Shown: positions 55,509 to 64,000 of the stretch, piece after piece
Position numbering within the stretch: position 1 is the first letter of the stretch
Layout: each line of letters opens with the position of its first letter
NCBI GenBank assembly: GCA_015499995.1
Contig: JADNRV010000060.1
Span: 124,001 to 188,000 of the forward strand
From: Flammula alnicola
Taxonomy: Eukaryota > Basidiomycota > Agaricomycetes > Agaricales > Strophariaceae
Length of the DNA stretch: 64,000 nucleotides
Direction: 5' to 3'
Notes under the pieces: generated by a model
What the model saw: only the letters and a program-made list of their open reading frames with translations
Database searches by the model: none
What the model was told of the DNA's origin: nothing
Position numbers and translations under genes: made by a program

Positions 55509-58500
55509 TCATTTTCCGCCCTTCTTGACACTTTTGCGCTCCTTGCGTTTCCTGCCAATCAGAGAGCCGAGAGCGAGATTCTTATTCGGTTTTATATCTT
55601 GGACTTGTTCGGATTTGGTCTCCACTTTGTCCTCCGGTTTAGATGAGATGCGTCGCTTTTTTGGCGAAGGTTCATCTGATTTCTTGGAGTGCTTGTCCTC
55701 CTCCTTCTTATGTCTTTTGTCTTTCGACCCATTAGTTGCAGGAACCTAATTCAAAAACGAAAGGATTTAGAAAAAGCGGCAACGGAACATACAACAACCC
55801 TTCTTGGACAGAAAGACACTCACAGATGGTTTATCGTGGGTTTTCTGGGAAGCATCCCTGCGTTGCAAGACCTGGATATTCTCAATCGAGAACTCCACAA
55901 TGAGGGACCCCTTGCTAGTTTTCTTGTTTTGGCCGTCTCTTGCGATCTCCTCTTTCAATCTCTTGATCTTCGACTCATCCCGTTCCGCTTCCTCCTTCGC
56001 CCGTTCCATCTTCAAGAGATGCTCCAGCTCATCTTTCCACCACGCCTCGAACAACGTCCCAACCTCAGGGTTGTTATTCGCCCACCGGAGGAAGCGAAGA
56101 GCATCAGAATGTCTGTGCATTTCCACAAATCCATAGCCTTTGCTCCTTCCTTTCCCTGTAATGGGATCGATGCGCTCAGCCTGCCGGACAATCTTCGTCT
56201 GCTTCACTCCAGTGTCCCGGCCCCCCGTAAACTTCTTTTTCTTGCCTTTCTTGTCCGTCTCTGCATCCTCTGCCTGTTCTACTTTGGCGACTTCCTCGGG
56301 TTTGGACGCTTGAGCATCAGCAAGCTCGTCGGCGGTGAGAGGAGTTCTTGAGCCCTGTTTGACTTCACCGTTGAAGGTCTTGACGGCGTGCGTTGTCAGG
56401 CGTTTCAACATCCGCTCGGTGACGAAGATGGGTATTTGCCGTACACTGAGACGTGTCTTTGAGATGAACAAGGAGGGATTAGATTTGAGGAGGGCGCGAC
56501 GGGCGTTGAACGAGCTAGTCCGACGTTCCACTTCAGCGGGTGTCAGGTTCTCGGCTGCAGGGTGTTGGGCATGATGACTACAGGACATGGTTAGCATGGG
56601 TATGCATTCAGCAGAGGATCTGGGCCTACCTCCTTCGCGAAGGAGATACATATTGCGCTTGTCTGCCTTTTCTCGCATCCTCTCGTTGTCTTCTTTGAGT
56701 TTTCCAGCGACGTCCCTCGTAACAGCCCTGACAACATCAAGTGTACGACCATGTAATACAAGGCTCTGTGCCAAACTTGACGAAGGATCTGGCGTGAGGA
56801 TCGATGGCAACGAGAACGGGTTTTTCTTGGGCTATAGGGAAAACGAAGGTACATTGAGCAAACTGAATTCAAAGGATAGCAGAGACGTACTACAATCGTC
56901 TGGCCGGTAGTTTCGCTGCGCAGGAGGTCGCTCTGCTGCACTACACGGTCTGCATCTTTCAAGTTCCAGAAGCATGCAAAGCCGGTGCCCCTTGACCGCC
57001 CAGTAGCAGGGTCCATGGTGATTCGTGCGTATCGCAGTGGACCAAACGCGCGAAACCTGCGTTCGGAAATTGTCATCAGTAACGTTCTTTTTTGTCTGAA
57101 AAGACGCATAAATACGTACAGTGTCCTGAGCTCATCCTCAGTTGCATTGAAAGGGATATTCCTAATGAAAAGAGTTGTGCCCGTCTCCGGCGGCGGAAGT
57201 TGGGGTTTCATTGGCTGCTCATCGTTGTCGTCATCGTCATCTTCGTCCTGTGAATCGCTATCGTCACTGTCATCTCCACTCCCACTGTGTACACCCAGCC
57301 CATCCTCGTCACTCTCCTCTTCGCTGCTGCTGCTACCGCTCTCGTCGTCGCTGGCGTCAGAACCAGATGCATCACTCATTTCCACATCTTCCTGGATCTT
57401 CGCCTTCTCCTCCTTCCATTTCTCCTTACTTAAAGCCCAATCAACTGCTATCACGCGCTCCGTGGCCCTCTTATCATCAACCTCTTTCTGCATATCCTCA
57501 TCCTCATCTTCCTCTGCCTCCTCGTCCTCCTCGTCTTTTCGTCCTTCGTTCCACCTGCAGCTGCAGCTGCCTTCTTTTCCAACCTCACTAACTTCTTCTT
57601 CTTCTGCTTTGCAGAGACCAACGTCTGCGCAGTCCCGGCGCGGACCACCATCCCATTACAGCCCTCAATTGCTCGCTCCGCGTCCTTTTTGCTCAGCATC
57701 CACACGAAAGCAAAACCTTTCGTCCGGGGTTTCCTCGCAGCGGCATAAGCGGCCGCAGTAGCAGCCGCAGTGCTACTCTCTGCCTGCTCTCCTTCACCGT
57801 TGTTCTTCGGTTTTGAGGTCTCATCTCCGGTCGGTTTGTCGTCTAGAGGTATGTGTACCGAGTAAATGGGGCCGTATGGAAGGAAGATGGCCCGAAGGTC
57901 TTGTTCAGTGGCATTGAACGGTATATTTCGGACGATGAGTCGGCTGGCATGACTAGGAGCTGCAACAGCAGCTTTTCGTGTGGGATCGGCGGCGGTCGAA
58001 TCATCGACAGCTTTCGCGCGTTTGGGTATGGCGGCCGGCTTGGAGAGGGTATCGAGCCTTTTTTTGAGAGTTACGGACAGAAGGCAGCCCTTGTAAACGT
58101 GGGCATGGAGTTTGCTGACTGCATCACTTGCGAGTACGGGGGTGGTAAATAGAACGTGGGCTGAGACGATAGATTTTAGGTTATAGCGAAAATTGTCTAG
58201 CGCACAGCAACTTACCTAGGGTGGGATCTTCTTCTCCGCTCTCATCTTTTATGGGCCAGTCGACCTTTTCTGCGCCTGTGTATTTCCGAATCTTCTTCCA
58301 CAAAACTTTAGAGTCTATTGATGGAGGCAGACCAGACACGACAATAGTTCGGATTGCTAGAGGGTCGTGAGGGAGTCTGGGCTGCTGTTGACGAGGTCGA
58401 GGTTTCGATTCTTTTTTTACTGTTTCTCCCTTTTCTCCCTTTTCTTTCGGCTGTGGTGAAATGAGTAAGATGGTACAAATGGGATTTTATGGACCAAACG

Positions 58501-58876
58501 TACTTTGCTGTCGGCCCATTGCACGCGCAACTTCCTATCCACAAGGTTGATTCCATCTTTTGAGAGGGTCTCAAATGCACTCTCTGCATCTTCCTTCAAG
58601 GCAAAAGAAACATATCCGACACCCTTAGAAACACCCGTTCCTTGTTCGGTAACGACAAACGCTGATCTGACAGGTGCGATATCAGAAAATAATGTTTGTA
58701 GATCCACTGAAGTCGCAGTATATGGTAGATTCGAAACAAAAAGCGTTGAGCTAAACGCAAACTTGTTAGCAGAAGCATAACGATCCAACTTGTTAAAATT
58801 CACGATACCCGTGAGCTAAGACATCTCTTTCCTCTCTTTCCTTGCGTTTACCAAGAGTCGAATCCGTCTTTGACAT
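55509..58876 (-). CDS. Nop4/RBM28-like nucleolar RNA-binding protein with multiple RRMs
   Basis: The first exon from 58876 reads MSKTDSTLGKRKEREERDVL and splices to STLFVSNLPYTATSVDLQTL, opening RRM1 (RNP1-like GVGYVSF). Further RRMs follow: RLIVRNIPFNATEQDLRAIF with KGFAFVWM (about 57.9-57.7 kb), TTLFIRNIPFNATEDELRTL with RGTGFACFWNLKDA (about 57.2-56.9 kb), and a last domain starting RLSVRQIPIFVTERMLKRL with SKGYGFVEMHRHSDALRFL (about 56.5-56.05 kb). An acidic Ser/Asp/Glu tract (SDASDDESGSSSSEEESDED) sits between them, and the tail is Lys-rich (KRRISSKPEDK, KKGGK), typical of nucleolar proteins. Nop4/RBM28 acts in 60S ribosomal subunit assembly and 27S pre-rRNA processing. The gene spans at least eight exons. 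Confidence 0.92.
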
Positions 58877-59391
58877 AGAGACAGTAGGTTAAATCAGTCC
58901 GATGCTCTGCTGAAGCGCTATATTTTCGACGGCGGATGACCCTTTGGAGGCCATTGGCGTGACTTTTTTCGATTGCTATTTTGGTAACGTGATTCTGGAG
59001 GAGGCAGGCAAGCAAAGGCAAATACGAAAACCGCGCAACGTGACACAAACGCGTCGCGTAGAGTTATTCTCTTTTTTTGGCGTTTGGTGTCTCTTGTGTG
59101 TGTGCTAGGTTCAGGCTAAATGTATAGACGCGGTTACATCGCAGTAATCCAGGGACCTCTTATGTCAGTTTCTTCTTTGACATCCACAGGCATGAGCCTA
59201 GTACTAACTGCAGAAGAGGAGCGCACAGTTGAACGGAAGGGCACGATGTCGACAGGTACAGCAAAGGCCATTATATATATATATTGAGCGAATAATGTGT
59301 GGAAGCTAATCTTTTGGCAGTTGTCCAAGGACAAGGACATCTCATTGCGGACACCTTTATATGCCTTGGAAGTTGGTCATCAGCAGTGCAA
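58877..59391. other. Gap between the Nop4-like and PhzF-like genes
   Basis: Both flanking genes run leftwards. The gap holds a short (AT)n run at 59272-59284 and no supported gene. Confidence 0.45.
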
Positions 59392-60285
59392 TTATGGGAT
59401 CACTACGGAGCCTTCCATGACCTCAACCGCACGTCCTCCCAATTCTATTTTCAGGATTTCGCGGTCCTCCCAATATGCACGAACACATCGATCTCGCTCC
59501 TCCTTCCATCTCGACTCCTTGTAAATTTCGATCTTATGGGCCCCCTCTCCTCGTTGTTTACCCAGCCAACCTCCAAGCGTCGATGCTGCAGAGCCAGTCG
59601 CAGGGTCCTCGAGCGTACCATCGAACATCCTCGTCCGAATGACTTCATCTTCGCGTTCGTAGAATGCGTAGAGGCCAACGAATCCGCCCCACTCTCCAAG
59701 TCCAGGCACAGTCAGAGGTTCCGGGGAAGGCTGCAGACGCGCTAGAGCGTCCTCGGACGTCAGTTTGACGAGAAGGAACGTCATTCCTTTCACGATAGAC
59801 GCGACTACCTCTGCCCCGTCGATGCCGTTGACATAGTCTGACGATACAAGTCGCGGCTGGAGTACTTTGACACGTGGATGTGCGCATGGTGGGTGGACTT
59901 TAAAATCCGTTGGGACGCGGAGCGAGACCCTTCCGCTTGAATGCTCGAAGGACACTGGAATATCGCCAGCCTTGGTTCGGAGGGTGACGCTGTCCCTCGT
60001 TGGGTTCTCAGAGATCAAGTACCACCCGCTTCCTACTGTCGGGTGCCCGGCAAAGGGCAGCTCCGCGTCCGTCGTAAAGATGTCGATCTTGATCGGCTCA
60101 TCGAGGCTTCCTTCGTGGAGGAACACGGTCTCGGATAGGTTGAATTCGCGAGCGATGGTTTGTTTCTGGGTCTGCGACAGCTCTCCCTGGAGGTCTTTTG
60201 GGACACGTACTACTGCCAGGGGGTTGCCCAAGAAGCGCGTCGAAGTAAATACGTCAAGGGTGGTGAAGCTCAATCTGGGAGACAT
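59392..60285 (-). CDS. PhzF-family (phenazine biosynthesis-like) protein, putative isomerase
   Basis: An intronless frame of 297 residues starts at ATG 60285 (MSPRLSFTTLDVFTSTRFLG, then NPLAVV). PhzF hallmarks are present: REFNLSETVFL, whose Glu is the catalytic acid in characterised PhzF enzymes; FTTDAELPFAGHPTVGSGW; FLLVKL; and the second-half motif RTRMFDGTLEDPATGSAAS. The length matches the family (about 280-300). PhzF proteins have two diaminopimelate-epimerase-like domains and catalyse isomerisations; most fungal members, like yeast YHI9, have no known substrate. No phenazine genes lie nearby, so a phenazine role is not implied. The lack of introns is notable beside its intron-rich neighbours but is known for single genes. 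Confidence 0.93.
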   Translation of the reverse strand: MSPRLSFTTLDVFTSTRFLGNPLAVVRVPKDLQGELSQTQKQTIAREFNLSETVFLHEGSLDEPIKIDIFTTDAELPFAGHPTVGSGWYLISENPTRDSVTLRTKAGDIPVSFEHSSGRVSLRVPTDFKVHPPCAHPRVKVLQPRLVSSDYVNGIDGAEVVASIVKGMTFLLVKLTSEDALARLQPSPEPLTVPGLGEWGGFVGLYAFYEREDEVIRTRMFDGTLEDPATGSAASTLGGWLGKQRGEGAHKIEIYKESRWKEERDRCVRAYWEDREILKIELGGRAVEVMEGSVVIP

Positions 60286-60652
60286 GGCAGTGACTTGCCG
60301 CTCTCCAAAGTTGTTGGGAGTGGTTTTTAACAACCAGACGGTCGTACGCTTTATAATTTCCCATGGCCACTGACTCATCCGTCGATGGCGTATGTTTTTG
60401 TTTTTTTGTAGATCTTATGAGATCTTGTACATCTCCAGATTGTTGCCGACGCAGATCCTTGCTAAGCATGCTGTAATCGAGCGATCGGCCAATTGTCTAA
60501 AAATAAGTTACAGCTGAGCGAAGTACTATCGATATCCCCTAACTGACGCAGCGGTATGCTGAAATATAATCCTAGAAAGTATGAGGGCCTTGACAATACC
60601 TTGAGTCGTGATCCCACACGAGCCTAGCGGCCGTGTCCCCACTAACACCAGG
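60286..60652. other. Intergenic region
   Basis: A 367-bp gap with no recognised gene, between the PhzF-like gene start and the end of the next leftward gene. Confidence 0.45.
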
Positions 60653-61639
60653 TCACGGCGCCTTTTTGCAGCCACAGCAAACCAATAATACTCCAAAGGC
60701 ATAGGTAATAATTGGGGCTAGCAAAAGCCAAAATGCTAGTGAAGAAGGAAACGGTTGTTTGGAAAATGTTTATGCAACGATGAGTACAGTGAGTACAGTA
60801 TATGCGATCTGAACAAAATAGGCTGGCTTACCAATTCCAAGATTTATGTGGTACGAAATGTCCAAGCTATTCATCTTTTTCCGAATAGCATGAAATACAG
60901 TGAGATCGAGTGCGAGTGCAATAGTCCATAGAATCGACCCAAAAAACAATTTGACAGGGGCCATGGCTACACCGCAGCTACAGGCCATTAAGAACAGCGC
61001 TCCGGTGAGAATAAGGACTAAAAGAGATTAGGCATTCAACTGGCTGACCCCTCCTTCCTATGGCTTGGAGGCTCACTCGCGAAGTGCACAATCAGAAGGT
61101 TAGTCACATTAGATCCTATGGATACTGTCTGGTGATCTACTGCCGGTGATGAAATGTTCAAGTGGTATCCAAGCTCTAGCCGTCGAACAGGGGTAATTAG
61201 AACGAATATGTTTGTTATTAAACGAGTGAAAGTTTCTAAACTTACTTGCGGGGCTACAAATACGCGTTGCATTGACTGTCGCGTCAATTGTGCAATATCC
61301 CCTGGTTTCTGTTAGGCCTGTACAGCTCAAGTTACCAGGTTATATTTACCATACTCCAAACTGCAAAAACGAAGGAAATTAGTAACCCTCATCCAGTATA
61401 CTCATAGAAAAGAGGGCATAAGTATATCGAATGCAAATGCTCACCACGATCTCTTTGATGGGAGTGGATACATTCTGTACAGTGAGAGCAAGGGTATTAT
61501 TGAATTGGACAACGATATAGGCAAGATTAGGTGTCTTTGGGAGGGGAGGCAGGGCGCCTAACACAGAGAGTAAAAGTTCCACCAGGAAAACTAGAAACAG
61601 ACGGGTAGGTGCCACGTCAATCTGGGGCCTCTTTGCCAT
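60653..61639 (-). CDS. PalI/SUR7-like four-helix membrane protein
   Basis: The start at 61639 (MAKRPQIDVAPTRLFLVFLV) opens TM1. A short extracellular loop spliced from several small exons carries paired cysteines: FGVCCTGLTETRGYC, then ATRICSPAKLGYHLN, resembling the Cys-containing loop of PalI/SUR7 proteins. Three more hydrophobic segments follow: ILILTGALFLMACSCGVAMA, KLFFGSILWTIALALDL and, after a final splice at about 60837, AFWLLLAPIITYAFGVLLVC, ending CGCKKAP. This TM-loop-3TM layout is that of the SUR7/PalI family, which includes eisosome proteins and an ambient-pH-sensing helper. Which branch it belongs to cannot be told. Reading on without the last intron would stop at about 60770 inside weak sequence; the spliced version is preferred because it creates the fourth helix. 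Confidence 0.72.
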
Positions 61640-62719
61640 GCTTGGGATGGATATAATGTAGCATATCGCGAGCGTCCTTTATATACAATAACCGGAGGCA
61701 TCAAGGTCAAGGTCAGGGCTTAGCCTTTCAGCCCCCCAACCCTCAGATATATTTTTAGCACTCGGGTCATTCCTTGAGTTTCCTTACGAACAATGACTCA
61801 GAGTCCTAGATAGGGATAAGATCTATTTCGAATTTGTGCAGTGAGAAATGCTATTTTAGTGCTTCAAGATGTGCCCTTTTTGGTGTTGGGCTGGAGATTC
61901 ACCGCTTCTGCCTGATTGGTACTGTTTCGGGGCTTAGAATCTTGTCAATGCTACAGAAGAAATTTCGGCAAAACGAGTACCAAACGGGACTACTAGTCTT
62001 AGTGACTAGGACTAATTCTATCGATGTGAACTACTGCGTATCGACGAATCAGTCAATGACGGCTGGATCCATTATTAAATTTCTAACATGAGGTCGGAAC
62101 ATAAACATGACCGTGTGACTGGGCGTCTATCCAGCGTCTATCGCGATCGGTCAGCCTATCTAATTATAGCTTGGAATCGATAATAATCTCATCCTTGAAT
62201 CGTGAGGTTCAAATTCCGTGTATGGCAGTCACATTTGTCAAACTTCATGATTACCATCGATCAGACTCCATAGAAAGGAGAACCGTGAGGCTATCGATAA
62301 TATAGATAAGTTAGTGCTTGTTAGCGCTGATCCGGCTTGTCCTCTACTCTCAAACTACGTCCGATCTGAGATATTAAGCTTTCAGGCAAGCGGTACCAAA
62401 TGAACAACTATTACACGAGTGTCGGTCGTGATGCACATCGAAGTGGGGCAGTATTCTAGATAGGCGCCTGATCTGTACTGGGCTGGGAAACTGCGACAAC
62501 ATCGTATCATGCTACATGACAGTATGCCGTGCATGTCGTGGCAGCCTCCCATGAGAATTCTATTAAACCCGGAACCGTGGCAATTGGAGAAAGTCAACGT
62601 GCCTGCGTGTGCGTCCCGTGCGTTGTCCGGCGATCCCATATGATAGCGACTTCCGATCAGGATCCCATGACTCGCGAGTATTCAAGAAATAGACTCAAAA
62701 GTTCAACATTTGCACCAAT
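61640..62719. other. Intergenic stretch without a supported gene
   Basis: Short unsupported frames only (61834-62091, 62382-62639). A tRNA-like GGTTCAAATTCC at about 62211 was examined and rejected. It includes the upstream side of the PalI/SUR7-like gene. Confidence 0.4.
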
Positions 62720-63650
62720 ACCATAAGGCCACGCGTTTGACGAAGGCTTGGTGAAATTCATTCTCGTCGACACATGTACGCTACCAAGTCCTCTTTTCTC
62801 CAACATCTCTTGCTCCCATTCCCGTCCTTCTTTTGCAACCTTCTTCGCCAGCTATTCGTGTGCGCTATTTACGATAGGATCTCCTCGCAAAAATGAATGT
62901 GTCCCATAGTAGATCGGAAAAATTGACTTAGATGGGCACGGAGTGCACCCACGGAGCGACCCGGTCGGTGTACCTGCGGCGAAGAATCATGGGTGCTTGT
63001 GAACAACAAAGAACGTTTCCATAAAGAATACCATTCAGGGTATATGGTAGACTTGAACACTAGTCCATTCGATGTTATGAGTCGCTGAAACCGGCTTGAC
63101 CAACCTTTGCCGTAGACCTGTAAATTCAAGGTCTACTCAGCATCAGCCAAGACACACGCACTAACAACTCACATCGATGAAATATTTATACCTCCCTGCA
63201 GTGCCAACATCCTGGCTTCTTTCGTGATCTCCTCTAACGCCCGCACACCCCATAAGCCGACTTCGATGTGCCAAAATCTAGCGTGTCTTATTCGAATGCC
63301 ATGTCCCTGTATTGCTTCCCCACCATTGGAGCCTCGGGTCTCGTCTATCTGTCGTCGTGCAGCATCGTTGGGCTGTACGAGAATTTAGGGATGAGCCTTC
63401 GTTGAGGGGCGGCCCGGGCGGGTCCCATGCCATGTGAGATGAATTGGCCATGGAGGAGAAAGTGTGAAGGATGTTGGCGTAGGTCCATCGAAGCGCGATG
63501 GTTGTGGATGAAATTTTTTACTGCCTCAGACCGGTAAGGTGTCGCGCATAATGCCTGCTCCTTCAACGCATAATCCGTCGGCGTTAGCAATTCCGGAGGA
63601 TTGTCGTGCGGCGAGGAACCGGCCCGGAATGGCCTGGACATCTTTTAGAA
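62720..63650 (-). pseudogene. Decayed glycosyltransferase family 90 (CAP10-like) gene
   Basis: Minus-strand fragments match the GT90 domain: GKGWSSRFQRLITSNGLVFK with STIYPEWYS near 63.1 kb, RYTDRVAPWVHSVPI, VNFSDLLWDTFIFAR, and AKKVAKEGREWEQEMLEKRG near 62.85-62.80 kb. They are broken by an in-frame TAA at 62928-62930, a frame change, and a TAG at 62852-62854. The upstream part (63.65-63.2 kb) is harder to align. GT90 enzymes transfer xylose or glucose to glycans in the secretory pathway and are numerous in basidiomycetes. As assembled this copy cannot make a full enzyme. Its boundaries are approximate. Confidence 0.65.
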
Positions 63651-63735
63651 GGTCCATGATCGCGTATGCTCCCATCATAAACCGTTGCGTTGACCTCTCA
63701 AGTTGAAATTTGAAACTTGAACGACCCCACTACGC

Positions 63736-63969
63736 ATGAAATCCCCATCCACTGCCACTACTAGCAGGATATACTTGCCACAAGAAACCATCGACCTCAT
63801 CATCGACCTGATCGCCTCAGCAAAGGACAGAAACGCCCTTAAGCTTCGTGCTTGCACGTTGGCTTCCAAGACTCAGAGCTTCAGCAGCCCTTCATGCGTC
63901 CATTTATTGGCAAATATCGACGTCGTTCTTGATGGAGCAACACAGAAAAGAATAGCAAGGCTTCGCTAA
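63736..63969 (+). pseudogene. F-box-like protein fragment, truncated by stop near the window edge
   Basis: The frame starts MKSPSTATTSRIYLPQETID and continues LIIDLIASAKDRNALKLRAC, a typical start of basidiomycete F-box-like proteins (LPxELIDxIIDxL, then ACTLxS). A TAA at 63967-63969 ends it after RIARLR, yet the next codons (ILEPDARLM) look like a continuation of the family. So either one stop mutation has truncated it, or the window edge hides an intron. It is adjacent to the GT90 relic and transcribed away from it. Confidence 0.5.
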
Positions 63970-64000
63970 ATCCTCGAGCCAGACGCACGCCTGATGTCAC

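Noticed and set aside
62190..62235. Possible tRNA B-box GGTTCAAATTCC
   Set aside because: The flanking bases do not form a T-stem or acceptor stem, and no matching A-box or anticodon arm was found upstream.

Overview
The window looks like nuclear DNA of a filamentous basidiomycete, most likely a mushroom-forming agaricomycete. Nearly every gene is cut by many short introns (about 50-60 nt) with GT..AG ends. Both strands are coding, and most gaps are under 1 kb. Several proteins belong to families expanded or typical in these fungi: DUF4436, MYND proteins, a GPI-like aspartic protease, a PalI/SUR7-like protein, F-box proteins, and a GT90/CAP10 relic. No bacterial operon, CRISPR array, integron or rRNA gene was seen. 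Splice sites were placed by eye from reading-frame continuity and family resemblance, so gene ends are firmer than each internal exon.

Left part (1-13 kb): a TMEM184/Ost-alpha membrane protein (-), ORF debris, a DUF4436 membrane protein gene (+) broken by a 1.4-kb inverted-repeat transposon, a secreted aspartic protease (+), and a U2 snRNA gene (+).

Transposon cluster (13.4-16.3 kb): three further non-autonomous DNA elements lie almost end to end. One has GATGATG target duplications, one is CACTA-like, and one is a long fold-back MITE. Diverged inverted copies of a ~95-bp sequence bracket the cluster.

Middle part (16.4-41 kb): an EthD-domain protein (-), a mitochondrial dicarboxylate-type carrier (-), a sparse 4-kb stretch, a large BEACH/WD40 protein (+), a second nearly identical U2 snRNA cassette (+), a long F-box/WD40 protein (-), an unrecognised proline-rich coiled-coil protein (-), and profilin (+).

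Right part (41-64 kb): a TFIIIC delta-type subunit (-), a P4H-like 2OG-Fe(II) oxygenase (+) with an apparent pair of compensating frameshifts, a tail-anchored aldo-keto reductase (+), ORC5 (-), a frameshifted aldo-keto reductase paralogue (-), a MYND protein (+), the ribosome-biogenesis RRM protein Nop4/RBM28 (-), a PhzF-family protein (-), a PalI/SUR7-like protein (-), a decayed GT90 gene (-), and an F-box fragment at the right edge (+).

The genes are mainly independent housekeeping loci: RNA polymerase III transcription, splicing RNA, ribosome assembly, replication origin licensing, actin dynamics, vesicle trafficking and ubiquitin ligation. No biosynthetic or defence cluster was recognised. 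The unusual content is the transposon activity, the duplicated U2 genes and several partly decayed genes.
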